A stretch of DNA of 64,000 bases, taken from contig VOIU01000009.1 in the NCBI GenBank assembly GCA_007896885.1, positions 62,001-126,000 on the forward strand. The letters are read 5' to 3'. This document shows, piece after piece, positions 8,576-17,489 of this stretch. A program made the translations under genes and the position numbers. Position 1 is the stretch's first letter. Each line of letters starts with the position of its first letter. The DNA comes from Bacteroidaceae bacterium HV4-6-C5C. GTDB lineage: Bacteria > Bacteroidota > Bacteroidia > Bacteroidales > Bacteroidaceae. The notes under the pieces are model-generated. The model was not told the origin of the DNA and ran no database searches. It worked only from the letters and a program-made list of their open reading frames with translations.

Positions 8576-10129
8576 TCAACCTTCCGTATCCGGACCTTTA
8601 CGAATAGCTTTCAGCATAATACCGATTTCAGCTATGAGCATCACAGTAAACAAGATCAGGAAAATAAAGAATGTAACTTGAACGGAGCTGACATCGAGCT
8701 TGGATATTGCAGCATTAGTAGGCATCAAGTCCTGAATAGCCCACGGTTGCCGACCGACTTCCGCTACAACCCATCCGGCCTGACTGGCAAGGTAACCTAA
8801 TGGTATGGTAAGCATTGCCACCCAATGCATCCATTTCATTTTAGCCAGATCTTTCTTGTAAGCAAAGAACAATACAACGATAAAGAAAACAATAAAATAT
8901 ACACCCAATAACACCATGACATGGAAAGCATAAAAAGTCAACGGAACATTAGGCACCAAATCATGAGCATCTTTTATATATCCATAGCCAAAATATGGCA
9001 TATTGTCTTTTAGTGTGGCAAGGGCTATTTTGGCATCCAAATCATTTCCAACGGAATGCGCGGCACGATAGGCACCCAAAGCAGCTATAGCAAGTCGTCC
9101 TTTTTCTATTTTTTCTTGTGCAGATAAAGCTTTAGAACCATCGGGCAAAGTATATCCCCCTTCTATCTGGTCTTTTACTCCGGGTACAAAACTATTCAGA
9201 TCGCGATTAGCCAATAATGAAAGAACTTTGGGAGCTTCCCAACGGAATAAAAACGGATCGACACCGTCATCGTACTTTTCTTTAGCCGGATTCAAGACTC
9301 CTAAAACGACAAGTCCTGCGCCTTGCTTTCCTTCATATAAACCTTCGGCGGCAGCAAGCTTCATGGGTTGCGTACGGGCAACCTGATAGGCGGAACCATC
9401 ACCGGTCCAAGCTGTAACCAATATGGCAAACAAACCCACAGACGCAGCCACCTTAATGCTGGCAAGCGCAAATTTCTTATCTCTTTGTTTCAACAGATAC
9501 CAACAACTGATTCCTATAACAAAAACAGCTCCCAGCACCCAGCTGGACAACACCGTATGAAAGAACTTATTGACGGCAACAGGTGAAAAAGCCACCACTG
9601 CAAAATTCACCATCTCGTTACGCACCGTATCCGGGTTGAACTCCATCCCCACCGGGTTTTGCATCCAAGAGTTGGCTACTAATATCCACCATGCCGAGAT
9701 CGTAGCTCCAAGTCCTGTGAGCCAAGTGGAAGTCAGATGGAATTTCTTGCTCACCTTTTCCCAACCGAAGAACATTACAGCAATAAACGTGGCCTCCATA
9801 AAAAAGGCGAGAATGCCTTCAATAGCTAACGGAGCACCAAAAATATCACCTACAAACCATGAATAATTACTCCAGTTAGTACCGAATTCAAATTCCAAAA
9901 TCAGTCCGGTGGCAATACCTACAGCAAAATTAATTCCGAATATCTTCATCCAGAATTTAGCAGTGCGTTTCCAAAACTCATCACCTGTACGGTAATAAGC
10001 CGTCTCCATAATACCCATAATAACCGCTAATCCTAAAGTGAGCGGCACAAAAATCCAGTGGTAGATAGCAGTCAAAGCAAACTGCGCCCTTGACCAGTCA
10101 ATCAACGATGAGTCAATGTGTTCAATCAT
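8576..10129 (-). CDS. cydA: Cytochrome bd quinol oxidase subunit I
   Basis: A 517-residue catalytic subunit carrying the hemes b558, b595 and d. Visible hallmarks are the N-terminal RAQFALTAIYHWIFVPLTLG with heme-ligand histidine H24, the FGINFAVGIATGLILEFEFG helix, FFMEATFIAVMFFGWEKVSK and the C-terminal VAEVGRQPWAI motif. The length is close to E. coli CydA (522 residues). The region between PMKLAAAEGLYEG and the next membrane helix corresponds to the quinol-binding Q-loop. It sits between a DUF4492 gene and cydB on one operon. Function as a micro-aerobic terminal oxidase is well supported by the family. Confidence 0.95.
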   Translation of the reverse strand: MIEHIDSSLIDWSRAQFALTAIYHWIFVPLTLGLAVIMGIMETAYYRTGDEFWKRTAKFWMKIFGINFAVGIATGLILEFEFGTNWSNYSWFVGDIFGAPLAIEGILAFFMEATFIAVMFFGWEKVSKKFHLTSTWLTGLGATISAWWILVANSWMQNPVGMEFNPDTVRNEMVNFAVVAFSPVAVNKFFHTVLSSWVLGAVFVIGISCWYLLKQRDKKFALASIKVAASVGLFAILVTAWTGDGSAYQVARTQPMKLAAAEGLYEGKQGAGLVVLGVLNPAKEKYDDGVDPFLFRWEAPKVLSLLANRDLNSFVPGVKDQIEGGYTLPDGSKALSAQEKIEKGRLAIAALGAYRAAHSVGNDLDAKIALATLKDNMPYFGYGYIKDAHDLVPNVPLTFYAFHVMVLLGVYFIVFFIVVLFFAYKKDLAKMKWMHWVAMLTIPLGYLASQAGWVVAEVGRQPWAIQDLMPTNAAISKLDVSSVQVTFFIFLILFTVMLIAEIGIMLKAIRKGPDTEG

Positions 10130-10171
10130 AGACTTTGTAGTTTTAAGAATTAATCAATATAGCTTGTTATG

Positions 10172-10420
10172 TTAATTATTTTCCCCTTTAGTGTTACGAT
10201 CATTAACAACAGAGCGATCTATAAGTTCTTTACCGACGTATTTACTTTTATCATCTCCTACGAAAGAAGAATTTAAAAAGCGAGGGAAAAAGAAAATACG
10301 AAGTATAAAGAACATAATGAACAGCTTTATCAGGATTATCATCCATAGCGTCCGGCCGAGTGTCATACCACGGAAACCATCAATATAGAATCTATATATC
10401 TGCAAGAGAGTCTGCTTCAT
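10172..10420 (-). CDS. DUF4492 small membrane protein of the cytochrome bd operon
   Basis: An 82-residue protein from the ATG at 10420. The in-frame ATG at 10441 is only three bases from the -7 box and so would precede the transcription start. The sequence YRFYIDGFRGMTLGRTLW followed by a hydrophobic helix (IILIKLFIMFFILRIFFFP) matches the DUF4492 family, which in Bacteroidetes is regularly encoded just upstream of cydA. One membrane span, with a charged C-terminus. By analogy with the small accessory subunits (CydX-type) of other bd oxidases it may stabilise or assemble the oxidase; that role is inferred from position only. Confidence 0.8.
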   Translation of the reverse strand: MKQTLLQIYRFYIDGFRGMTLGRTLWMIILIKLFIMFFILRIFFFPRFLNSSFVGDDKSKYVGKELIDRSVVNDRNTKGENN

Positions 10421-10443
10421 ATAATGACCAATTATAATCATTA

Positions 10444-10475
10444 CAAATATACATTATTTATATTTAGAAAAACAA
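10444..10475 (-). promoter_or_regulatory. Promoter of the DUF4492-cydAB operon
   Basis: On the minus strand the -7 box is TATATTTG (10451-10444) and a -33 TTG (10475-10473) lies 21 bases upstream, a close match to the Bacteroidetes consensus. No obvious redox-regulator palindrome was recognised nearby. Confidence 0.65.
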
Positions 10476-10608
10476 GCAAAATAAATGATATTTAGTCCAT
10501 CGATACAAAAAAAGATTTTGCCGTGAAAAAGAGGTTGTCGGTCTATCTGTTTTGCATAAATACTAGTTAGCAGATACATTTGTTGCTGTAAAACAAGCAT
10601 ATAAAGAT

Positions 10609-12045
10609 ATGGGAATAACAAGAAAATTGACAAAAACAGCGATATTGTTTAGCGTATTAAGCTTTCCTTTTATCGGAAATGTGAGGGCAATAGCGCAGGA
10701 AAGTCCAACAGAACTCAGAACAATGCAATCCAAAGAGACTCTTTCCGCAGCAAAAGATTCCCTCCTCCCGGCACAATGGGACTTGCAGACATGCATTGAC
10801 TATGCATTAAGTCATAACATCAGTATTCGCAAGAACAAAATCACTTCCGAAAGCGCAGCCATTGATGTAAAGACCGCCAAAGCAGCTTTTCTGCCAAGCA
10901 TGTCGGCTTCAGTCAGCCAGCGTATTGTCAACCGACCGTATAGCGAGTCCGGCACAATAATCAGCGGTGACAATATCACGAGCAGCCAAAGCAAAACGAG
11001 CTACAACGGCAGTTACGGGATAGACGTCTCATGGACATTGTACAACGGAAATAAACGTAGCAATACCTTAAAGCAGCAACAGCTGAATAACCGCATTGCA
11101 GATCTCAATGTCGCCCAAAGCGAAAACTCCATTGAAGAGAGTATCACACAAATGTATGTGCAGATTCTATACAATGCCGAAGCGGTAAAGATTGATCAAT
11201 CGACTCTTGCACTAAGCCAAGCACAATATAACAGAGGCAAAGAACTATTAAAGGCTGGAAGCATAGCCAAAACCGACTTAGCCCAATTGGAGGCACAAGT
11301 CAGCACGGATAAATATCAATTGGTCACCGCACAGGCCACCTTGCAGAATTACAAGTTACAACTCAAGCAACTACTTGAGCTTGATGGTGATCAGGAGATG
11401 AATCTTTATCTCCCGAATATTGGAGACTCCGGCGTCCTGACTCCATTACCCAATAAAGCAGATGTATATCAGGCGGCTCTCACTTTCCGTCCCGAAATAG
11501 AAGCCGGCAAGCTAAATATCAGTGCATCCGAAATGGGTATAAAAGTTGCCCGCTCCGGTTATCTGCCAACGCTCAGCCTCAGCGCAGGTATAGGGACAAC
11601 CAATGCCAACGGCAGTGATTTTACTTTCGGCGAACAGATGAAAAGCAACTGGAACAATTCATTGGGCGTGACTTTAAGCGTTCCTATTTTTAATAATAGA
11701 ACCACTAAAAGTGCCGTACAAAAAGCAGTACTACAGAAGCAAACCAATGAGTTGGAGCTGATAGATCAACAGAAAACCTTATATAAATCGATAGAAGGAT
11801 TATGGTTGGATGCCAATAGTGCACAGCAACAATACACCGCAGCTTTAAAAAAACTCCGAAGCACCCAAACCAGCTATGACCTGATTCAGGAACAGTTCAA
11901 CCTTGGTATGAAGAACACGGTGGAACTACTCACCGAGAAGAATAATCTGTTAAGCGCGCAACAACAGATGCTTCAAGCTAAGTATATGGCAATCTTGAAT
12001 GCGCAGCTGTTGAAGTTCTATCAGGGTGAAAAGATTCAGTTATAA
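10609..12045 (+). CDS. TolC-family outer-membrane efflux channel
   Basis: A 478-residue outer-membrane efflux protein. The N-terminal signal peptide (GITRKLTKTAILFSVLSF) is followed by two OEP repeats, with the family opening LQTCIDYALSHNISIRKNK and long coiled-coil helices such as QAQYNRGKELLKAGSIAKTD and QEQFNLGMKNTVELLTEKN. These channels form trimers that carry substrates from a periplasmic adaptor across the outer membrane. It is the first gene of an efflux operon with a MacA-like adaptor, an ATPase and a permease, which gives a complete tripartite ABC exporter on one transcript. Confidence 0.9.
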   Translation: MGITRKLTKTAILFSVLSFPFIGNVRAIAQESPTELRTMQSKETLSAAKDSLLPAQWDLQTCIDYALSHNISIRKNKITSESAAIDVKTAKAAFLPSMSASVSQRIVNRPYSESGTIISGDNITSSQSKTSYNGSYGIDVSWTLYNGNKRSNTLKQQQLNNRIADLNVAQSENSIEESITQMYVQILYNAEAVKIDQSTLALSQAQYNRGKELLKAGSIAKTDLAQLEAQVSTDKYQLVTAQATLQNYKLQLKQLLELDGDQEMNLYLPNIGDSGVLTPLPNKADVYQAALTFRPEIEAGKLNISASEMGIKVARSGYLPTLSLSAGIGTTNANGSDFTFGEQMKSNWNNSLGVTLSVPIFNNRTTKSAVQKAVLQKQTNELELIDQQKTLYKSIEGLWLDANSAQQQYTAALKKLRSTQTSYDLIQEQFNLGMKNTVELLTEKNNLLSAQQQMLQAKYMAILNAQLLKFYQGEKIQL

Positions 12046-12091
12046 AGCGGTGAAACAGATATAGAAAGTATAATAATAATGATACTACATT

Positions 12092-13336
12092 ATGAATAAA
12101 AAGAAGATTATTAGTGTGACCGTCGGAATAGTCGTCATCGCCGGCATCGCATACTGGATGCTCGGAAGTTCCGGCAAAAAACAGAAAATCACATTTGAAA
12201 CGGCTACCGTAGCCAAAGCCGAGATATCCAATTCGGTGACTGCAACAGGAACTATTGAACCCGTGTCCGAAATTACCGTCGGCACACAAGTATCCGGCAT
12301 CATAGACAAGATATATGTCGATTATAATTCCGTGGTGCACAAAGGCCAACTTATTGCAGAGATGGATAAAGTGACCTTGCAAAGTGAGCTGGCTTCACAA
12401 CGCGCAACGTATTCCGGAGCAAAAGCGGAATATGAGTATCAACAGAAAAACTATCAGCGAAGTAAAGGTCTTCATGAGAAATCCCTAATCAGCGATACCG
12501 ATTACGAACAGTCACTCTATAACTATCAGAAAGCTAAAAGCGCATTCGAAAGCAGTAAAGCTTCCTTAGCAAAAGCCGAACGAAATTTATCATACGCCAC
12601 CATCACCTCTCCTATTAACGGCGTCGTCATCAGCCGAAGTGTGGAAGAAGGACAGACCGTTGCATCCGGATTCGAAACTCCGACATTATTTACCATCGCG
12701 GCGGATTTAACCCAAATGCAAGTAGTGGCCGATGTAGACGAAGCTGATATAGGTAATGTGGAAGAAGGACAACGCGTCACTTTTACGGTAGACGCCTATC
12801 CCAATGATGTATTCGAAGGAAAAGTGACACAAATCAGGTTGGGTGCGACAAGTACCAGCTCCTCGAGCAGTAGCAGTACATCGAGCAGCAGTACTACGGT
12901 AGTGACATATAAGGTGGTTATTTCGGCACACAACCCCGATCTTAAGCTCAAACCGAGACTGACAGCCAATGTCACGATCTATACATTAGATAAAGGGCAT
13001 GTGCTTAGTGTACCATCAAAAGCCTTAAGATTCTCGCCTGTTGTTCCAATGGTAGGCAAAGATGCCGTAATAAAAGATTGCAAAGGTGAGCATAAGGTGT
13101 GGACTAAAGAAGGCAATACCTATACGGCACACCCAGTAACAGTAGGTATCACCAACGGATCATTGACTGAAATTACCGGGGGGATAAGTGAAGGCACACA
13201 GATTATTTCCGATATCGTGGTAAATACCACAAAAGATGGAGAAATCAATAATGGTGGCAATCAACAATCCAACGGAGAAAAGAGCCCTTTTATGCCAACT
13301 CCTCCGGGAAGAAAAAGTAGTACTAAGAGTAAATAA
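12092..13336 (+). CDS. MacA-like periplasmic adaptor (membrane fusion protein)
   Basis: A 414-residue HlyD/MacA-type adaptor that links the inner-membrane ABC permease to the TolC channel. It has an N-terminal membrane anchor (about residues 6-24), a lipoyl/barrel-sandwich half (GTIEPVSEITVGTQVSGII), a coiled-coil hairpin (about 100-165) and the second half-motif (YATITSPINGVVISRSVEEG). A beta-barrel domain follows. An unusual Ser/Thr-only stretch interrupts the beta-barrel region at residues 252-269. The C-terminus is hydrophilic. It lies 46 bases behind tolC and one base before the ATPase gene. Confidence 0.9.
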   Translation: MNKKKIISVTVGIVVIAGIAYWMLGSSGKKQKITFETATVAKAEISNSVTATGTIEPVSEITVGTQVSGIIDKIYVDYNSVVHKGQLIAEMDKVTLQSELASQRATYSGAKAEYEYQQKNYQRSKGLHEKSLISDTDYEQSLYNYQKAKSAFESSKASLAKAERNLSYATITSPINGVVISRSVEEGQTVASGFETPTLFTIAADLTQMQVVADVDEADIGNVEEGQRVTFTVDAYPNDVFEGKVTQIRLGATSTSSSSSSSTSSSSTTVVTYKVVISAHNPDLKLKPRLTANVTIYTLDKGHVLSVPSKALRFSPVVPMVGKDAVIKDCKGEHKVWTKEGNTYTAHPVTVGITNGSLTEITGGISEGTQIISDIVVNTTKDGEINNGGNQQSNGEKSPFMPTPPGRKSSTKSK

Positions 13337-13337
13337 A

Positions 13338-14084
13338 ATGAGTAAAACTGTAATAGAACTACAGAATATCCGTCGCGATTTTATTGTCGGAGAAGAAACC
13401 GTCCACGCTTTGCGTGGCGTCTCCTTCAATATCAATGAAGGAGAATTCGTCACAATCATGGGAACTTCCGGTTCGGGTAAATCCACTTTGCTCAACACAT
13501 TAGGCTGCCTGGATACTCCTACAAGCGGAGAATATCTACTCGATGGAATAGCCGTGCGTACTATGGGAAAAGCACAACGAGCTGTATTACGAAACCGTAA
13601 AATAGGATTTGTATTCCAAAGCTACAACCTTTTGCCCAAAACCACCGCCATTGAGAATGTAGAACTGCCCCTTATGTACAATGCCAGCATAAACGCCAAT
13701 GAACGGCGACGAAGAGCTATTGAAGCTTTACAAGCTGTCGGATTGGGTGACCGATTGGAGCATAAATCCAACCAAATGTCGGGAGGACAAATGCAACGCG
13801 TAGCAATAGCCCGCGCTTTGGTCAACGATCCGGCGGTAATTCTGGCAGACGAGGCAACCGGAAATCTGGACTCACGCACCTCCTTTGAGATTCTAGTCCT
13901 GTTTCAAAAGCTGAATGCCGAGGGAAGAACAATCATCTTCGTCACACACAATCCCGATATCTGCCAGTACAGTAGCCGTAATATCCGCCTGAAAGATGGG
14001 CATGTCATTGAAGATAAGACAAACAGCCGTGTCCAGATAGCAGCGGAAACCCTTGCGACATTACCGAAAAACGATGAGGATTAA
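13338..14084 (+). CDS. MacB-type ABC transporter ATPase
   Basis: A 248-residue ATP-binding subunit of the LolD/MacB/FtsE class. Walker A is GTSGSGKST (residues 42-50), the Q-loop lies in [11 protein letters not shown], the signature is [15 protein letters not shown], and Walker B plus the D-loop is [13 protein letters not shown], followed by the switch histidine in VTHN. The start at 13338 is one base after the adaptor's stop codon; an upstream in-frame ATG at 13236 would overlap the adaptor by 100 bases and add non-family sequence. ATPase and permease are separate polypeptides here, whereas E. coli MacB is a fusion. Confidence 0.93.
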   Translation: MSKTVIELQNIRRDFIVGEETVHALRGVSFNINEGEFVTIMGTSGSGKSTLLNTLGCLDTPTSGEYLLDGIAVRTMGKAQRAVLRNRKIGFVFQSYNLLPKTTAIENVELPLMYNASINANERRRRAIEALQAVGLGDRLEHKSNQMSGGQMQRVAIARALVNDPAVILADEATGNLDSRTSFEILVLFQKLNAEGRTIIFVTHNPDICQYSSRNIRLKDGHVIEDKTNSRVQIAAETLATLPKNDED

Positions 14085-14096
14085 ACCCGATATATT

Positions 14097-15317
14097 ATGA
14101 ACGGAACAAATCTATTCAAGATAGCATTAAGAGCACTGTCAAACAATAAATTGAGAGCCTTTCTCACAATGCTGGGCATCATCATCGGTGTAGCATCAGT
14201 GATTACCATGCTTGCCATAGGCCAAGGATCAAAGAGAAGCATTCAGGCTCAAATATCCGAGATGGGCTCCAACATGATCATGATTCATCCCGGAGCGGAC
14301 ACTCGTGGAGGAGTCCGGCAAGATGCCTCCGCAATGCAAACGTTGAAACTTGTCGACTACGAAAACCTGAGAGACGAAACCGATTATATATCAGCCGTCA
14401 GCCCCAGTGTATCGTCATCCGGTCAACTGATTGCAGGCAATAATAACTATCCGGCATCGGTAAGTGGAGTAAACACCGAGTATCTGCAGATTCGCCAATT
14501 GACTATATCAAGCGGAGACATGTTTACCGATGCAGATATACAAAGCTCCGCCAAGGTCTGTGTAATCGGAAAGACAATTGTCGACAACCTCTTCCCTAAC
14601 GGCGAAGACCCTATCGGACATATCATCCGTATCAACCAAGTACCTTTAAGAGTAGTCGGCATACTCAAAGCCAAAGGATACAACTCTATGGGTATGGATC
14701 AGGATGATATCGTTCTTGCCCCCTACACCACTGTCATGAAGCGTTTGCTTGCCGTCAATTACCTGCAAGGTATTTTCGCTTCCGCACTCAGTGAAGACAT
14801 GACCGATTATGCCACGGCGGAAGTCAGTAAAATACTCCGTCGCAATCACAAACTGAAGGATTCCGACAACGACGACTTCAGCATTCGGAGCCAGCAGGAA
14901 TTGAGTACGATGCTTAACTCTACCACAGACCTCATGACTACCCTACTTGCCTGCATTGCAGGTATATCACTCGTCGTGGGTGGCATAGGTATCATGAACA
15001 TCATGTATGTCAGTGTTACCGAACGTACCCGTGAAATTGGTTTGCGCATGTCGGTTGGTGCCCGCGGCATAGACATCCTTGCACAATTTCTGATAGAAGC
15101 CGTATTGATCAGTATCACAGGAGGTATCATCGGTGTGATAATAGGATGCGGAGCTAGCTTCATTGTAAAAGGTGTGGCGCACTGGCCGATATATATTCAA
15201 CCCTGGAGCGTATTCCTTTCCTTTGCCGTATGTACCATAACCGGAATCTTCTTCGGTTGGTATCCTGCAAAGAAAGCCGCCGACCTCGATCCGATAGAAG
15301 CCATCAGATACGAATAA
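14097..15317 (+). CDS. MacB-type ABC transporter permease
   Basis: A 406-residue permease with the MacB/FtsX topology. There is one N-terminal span (LRAFLTMLGIIIGVASVITM), a large periplasmic MacB_PCD domain (about residues 45-260, containing ISAVSPSVSSSGQ and KVCVIGKTIVDNLFPNGEDP), and three C-terminal spans forming the FtsX domain (GGIGIMNIMYVSVTERTREI; MSVGARGIDILAQFLIEAVL). Systems of this type are mechanotransmitters that drive export of periplasmic substrates such as peptides, siderophores or macrolides through TolC; the substrate here is unknown. It is the last gene of the four-gene efflux operon, 12 bases after the ATPase. Confidence 0.92.
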   Translation: MNGTNLFKIALRALSNNKLRAFLTMLGIIIGVASVITMLAIGQGSKRSIQAQISEMGSNMIMIHPGADTRGGVRQDASAMQTLKLVDYENLRDETDYISAVSPSVSSSGQLIAGNNNYPASVSGVNTEYLQIRQLTISSGDMFTDADIQSSAKVCVIGKTIVDNLFPNGEDPIGHIIRINQVPLRVVGILKAKGYNSMGMDQDDIVLAPYTTVMKRLLAVNYLQGIFASALSEDMTDYATAEVSKILRRNHKLKDSDNDDFSIRSQQELSTMLNSTTDLMTTLLACIAGISLVVGGIGIMNIMYVSVTERTREIGLRMSVGARGIDILAQFLIEAVLISITGGIIGVIIGCGASFIVKGVAHWPIYIQPWSVFLSFAVCTITGIFFGWYPAKKAADLDPIEAIRYE

Positions 15318-15340
15318 TAAATGTATGTGATAAATGTATA

Positions 15341-15372
15341 GCTATAGTAAAGGTTTAAAGCCTTACTATAGC
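15341..15372 (+). terminator. Hairpin after the efflux operon
   Basis: GCTATAGTAAAGG (15341-15353) pairs with CCTTACTATAGC (15361-15372) with one bulged A and a 7-base loop. There is no strong T run, so this is a moderate terminator or a processing hairpin between the efflux operon and the sensor kinase gene. Confidence 0.5.
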
Positions 15373-15392
15373 TATTATATCAGACAAAAAAG

Positions 15393-15400
15393 TATTTTTG
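15393..15400 (+). promoter_or_regulatory. -7 box directly in front of the sensor kinase start
   Basis: TATTTTTG matches the Bacteroidetes -7 consensus and ends five bases before the ATG at 15405. If used, the transcript would be leaderless or nearly so. Confidence 0.5.
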
Positions 15401-15404
15401 TAAT

Positions 15405-16463
15405 ATGATTATACAACAACCCAAATCCCGCCGGACACTCGAAGTATTCATCCATATTGTTGGATGGGGCATTGTATTGGGGCTACCGTTTCTATTAATG
15501 AACCGGAGCGGGTTCAATATAAGTTGGGTAAATTACCTGCGACATGGAAGTGCCGTACCGGTATCATTTATCATTATCTTCTATATCAATTACTGTTGGC
15601 TCATCCCCCATAGCCTCTTCAATGGCAAGATGCAACAATACCTGATACTCAATATTGTATTAATCTTGTGCACGGCAGGAGCTATCCATCTCTGGCAGGA
15701 GTACATATTCCACACCTATCGGCCGGTGAACATGCCGAAACATCCGGGACCACCGAGTTGGATCTTTATTCTGCGCGATATATTCACGATGGTGCTTACC
15801 GTAGGATTGGCCGTTGCAATCAGACTAAGTGGAAGATGGGTGGAAACCGAAGCTGCAAGGCGCGAAGCAGAGAAGAGCCGGACAGAGGCAGAACTTAAGA
15901 ATCTGCGCAATCAGTTAAACCCCCATTTCCTACTCAACACCCTGAATAACATTTATGCCTTAATAGCTTTCGACAGCGATAAAGCACAGGCAGCAGTCCG
16001 TGAGTTAAGTCGCCTGCTTCGGCATGTACTCTATGACAACCAGCAAGACTACGTCACTATAGACAAGGAGATAGATTTCATACGCAATTATATAGAACTG
16101 ATGCGTATACGTCTTGCCGCCAATGTGAAGGTGGAAACAGAAATCAATATCAATCCCAACAGTCGGACTGAAATAGCCCCTCTCGTTTTTATATCCCTGA
16201 TAGAGAATGCTTTCAAGCATGGCATATCGCCGACAAAGCCCAGTTTTATTCATATTTCCATTACGGAAGAAGCCGACAGCATCTGCTGTGATATCATTAA
16301 TAGCTATCATCCAAAGAATGAAGATGACAAGAGCGGAAGTGGCATCGGTCTGGAACAAGTGCAAAAACGCTTGGATTTGCTCTATCCCGGGAAATACGAG
16401 TGGCAAAAAGGAGCGCAAAAAGAGAGAGCCGAATATGAATCAAAACTAACGATTCATGTCTGA
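15405..16463 (+). CDS. LytS-like sensor histidine kinase (His_kinase/HATPase)
   Basis: A 352-residue membrane sensor kinase. Four hydrophobic segments (about residues 14-32, 50-68, 78-96, 119-140) form the sensor part. A short coiled coil (EAARREAEKSRTEAEL) leads into the His_kinase domain with phospho-acceptor motif LRNQLNPHFLLNTLNNIYAL (H174). The HATPase part has the N box LIENAFKHGI and a G box GSGIGLEQVQKRL. It belongs to the LytS/YehU group, which signals to LytTR response regulators. The partner regulator follows after 54 bases. Placement directly after the efflux operon suggests, but does not prove, that it senses envelope stress and controls that operon. Confidence 0.92.
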   Translation: MIIQQPKSRRTLEVFIHIVGWGIVLGLPFLLMNRSGFNISWVNYLRHGSAVPVSFIIIFYINYCWLIPHSLFNGKMQQYLILNIVLILCTAGAIHLWQEYIFHTYRPVNMPKHPGPPSWIFILRDIFTMVLTVGLAVAIRLSGRWVETEAARREAEKSRTEAELKNLRNQLNPHFLLNTLNNIYALIAFDSDKAQAAVRELSRLLRHVLYDNQQDYVTIDKEIDFIRNYIELMRIRLAANVKVETEININPNSRTEIAPLVFISLIENAFKHGISPTKPSFIHISITEEADSICCDIINSYHPKNEDDKSGSGIGLEQVQKRLDLLYPGKYEWQKGAQKERAEYESKLTIHV

Positions 16464-16517
16464 GTGAAATCAGATACGAATCCAGTCTTTTTACCGATAC
16501 TATAAAATAAAAGAAAT

Positions 16518-17225
16518 ATGAATCTTACCTGTGCCATAGTCGATGACGAGCCTCTAGCATTAGACCTATTGGAAAGCTATGTTTTAAAAACCCCTTTCCT
16601 CACTTTGGCAGGAAAATACTCCAGTGCAGTACATGCCATGCAGGAAATCCCCGAAAAGCAAGTAGACCTGCTGTTCCTTGATATCCAAATGCCGGAACTC
16701 AGTGGATTGGAGTTCTCTAAAATGGTAGAGAACCATACCCGTATCATTTTCACTACAGCCTTTGAGCAATACGCCATCGAAGGATATAAAGTGAATGCAC
16801 TCGATTATTTATTAAAGCCAATCTCCTATTTAGATTTTCTGCAAGCTGCCAACAAAGCAATGCAATGGTTTGAAATTCGTCAGCAACCCAAAGAAGAAAT
16901 AGAGAGTATTTTTGTTAAGAGTGAGTATAAACTGGTACAAATCGAGCTAGAGAAAATATTGTACATTGAAGGATTAAAAGATTACGTCAAGATATACCTC
17001 GAAGACGCCCCCCGTCCCATACTTTCACTCATGAGTATGAAGGCAATGGAAGACCTTCTTCCCGAATCCCGCTTTATCCGAGTGCATCGGTCATACATCG
17101 TACAGAAGAAAAAGATCAAGATAATAGATCGTGGCAGAATAGTATTTGGCAAAACGTATATATCTATAAGTGACAGCTATAAGCAAAATTTTCAATTATT
17201 TCTCGACAAAAGAAGTATGAATTAA
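16518..17225 (+). CDS. LytTR-family response regulator
   Basis: A 235-residue LytR/AlgR-type regulator. The receiver domain occupies residues 1-120, with acidic pocket D9/D10, phospho-acceptor D55 in LLFLDIQMPE, T in IIFTTAFEQYA and K in YLLKPISYLDF. A LytTR DNA-binding domain follows (about 133-232, YIEGLKDYVKIYLEDAP, RFIRVHRSYIV). It pairs with the upstream LytS-like kinase. LytTR proteins bind imperfect direct repeats; I could not identify such sites with confidence in front of the efflux operon. Confidence 0.93.
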   Translation: MNLTCAIVDDEPLALDLLESYVLKTPFLTLAGKYSSAVHAMQEIPEKQVDLLFLDIQMPELSGLEFSKMVENHTRIIFTTAFEQYAIEGYKVNALDYLLKPISYLDFLQAANKAMQWFEIRQQPKEEIESIFVKSEYKLVQIELEKILYIEGLKDYVKIYLEDAPRPILSLMSMKAMEDLLPESRFIRVHRSYIVQKKKIKIIDRGRIVFGKTYISISDSYKQNFQLFLDKRSMN

Positions 17226-17277
17226 AGACTGTTCGTCGATAAAATATTTTTTTTCATAGAAATACGATAAATTCTTA

Positions 17278-17308
17278 TTGCATATTAAAAATTGTTTTTT
17301 TACCTTTG
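17278..17308 (+). promoter_or_regulatory. Strong consensus promoter of the intergenic small RNA
   Basis: -33 TTG (17278-17280), 20-base spacer, -7 TACCTTTG (17301-17308): an excellent match to the Bacteroidetes promoter. No start codon with a plausible long reading frame follows before the terminator at 17383-17424. Confidence 0.7.
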
Positions 17309-17313
17309 CGACG

Positions 17314-17424
17314 AACAGATAGGAAGTTGTGAAACTTCCCCCAATAGAATAGTTTAGTTAAGTCTAGTTTAGTTTTTGTGTGAAACGCTTCCCCGTTAGC
17401 GAACGACTCGGGAAGCGTTTTTTT
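17314..17424 (+). ncRNA. Probable small noncoding RNA of about 110 nt
   Basis: The unit is bounded by a consensus promoter (predicted start near 17314) and a strong Rho-independent terminator (stem 17383-17393 with 17410-17420, then seven T). Inside, a first hairpin GGAAGTT-gtga-AACTTCC (17321-17338) is followed by an unstructured AG/T-rich linker with repeats of TAGTTTAGT. No coding potential is seen. I do not recognise an Rfam family. It could alternatively be a leader ahead of the integrase gene, but the terminator makes an independent RNA more likely. Confidence 0.5.
17383..17424 (+). terminator. Rho-independent terminator of the small RNA
   Basis: AAACGCTTCCC (17383-17393) pairs perfectly with GGGAAGCGTTT (17410-17420), with a 16-base loop and a T run at 17418-17424. 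Orientation is the plus strand. Confidence 0.85.
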
Positions 17425-17489
17425 ATTGCAATACAGGTAGTTAGAAATATAGATGCTTTTGTTTTGGACTTAAATTTAAGACAAAACGA

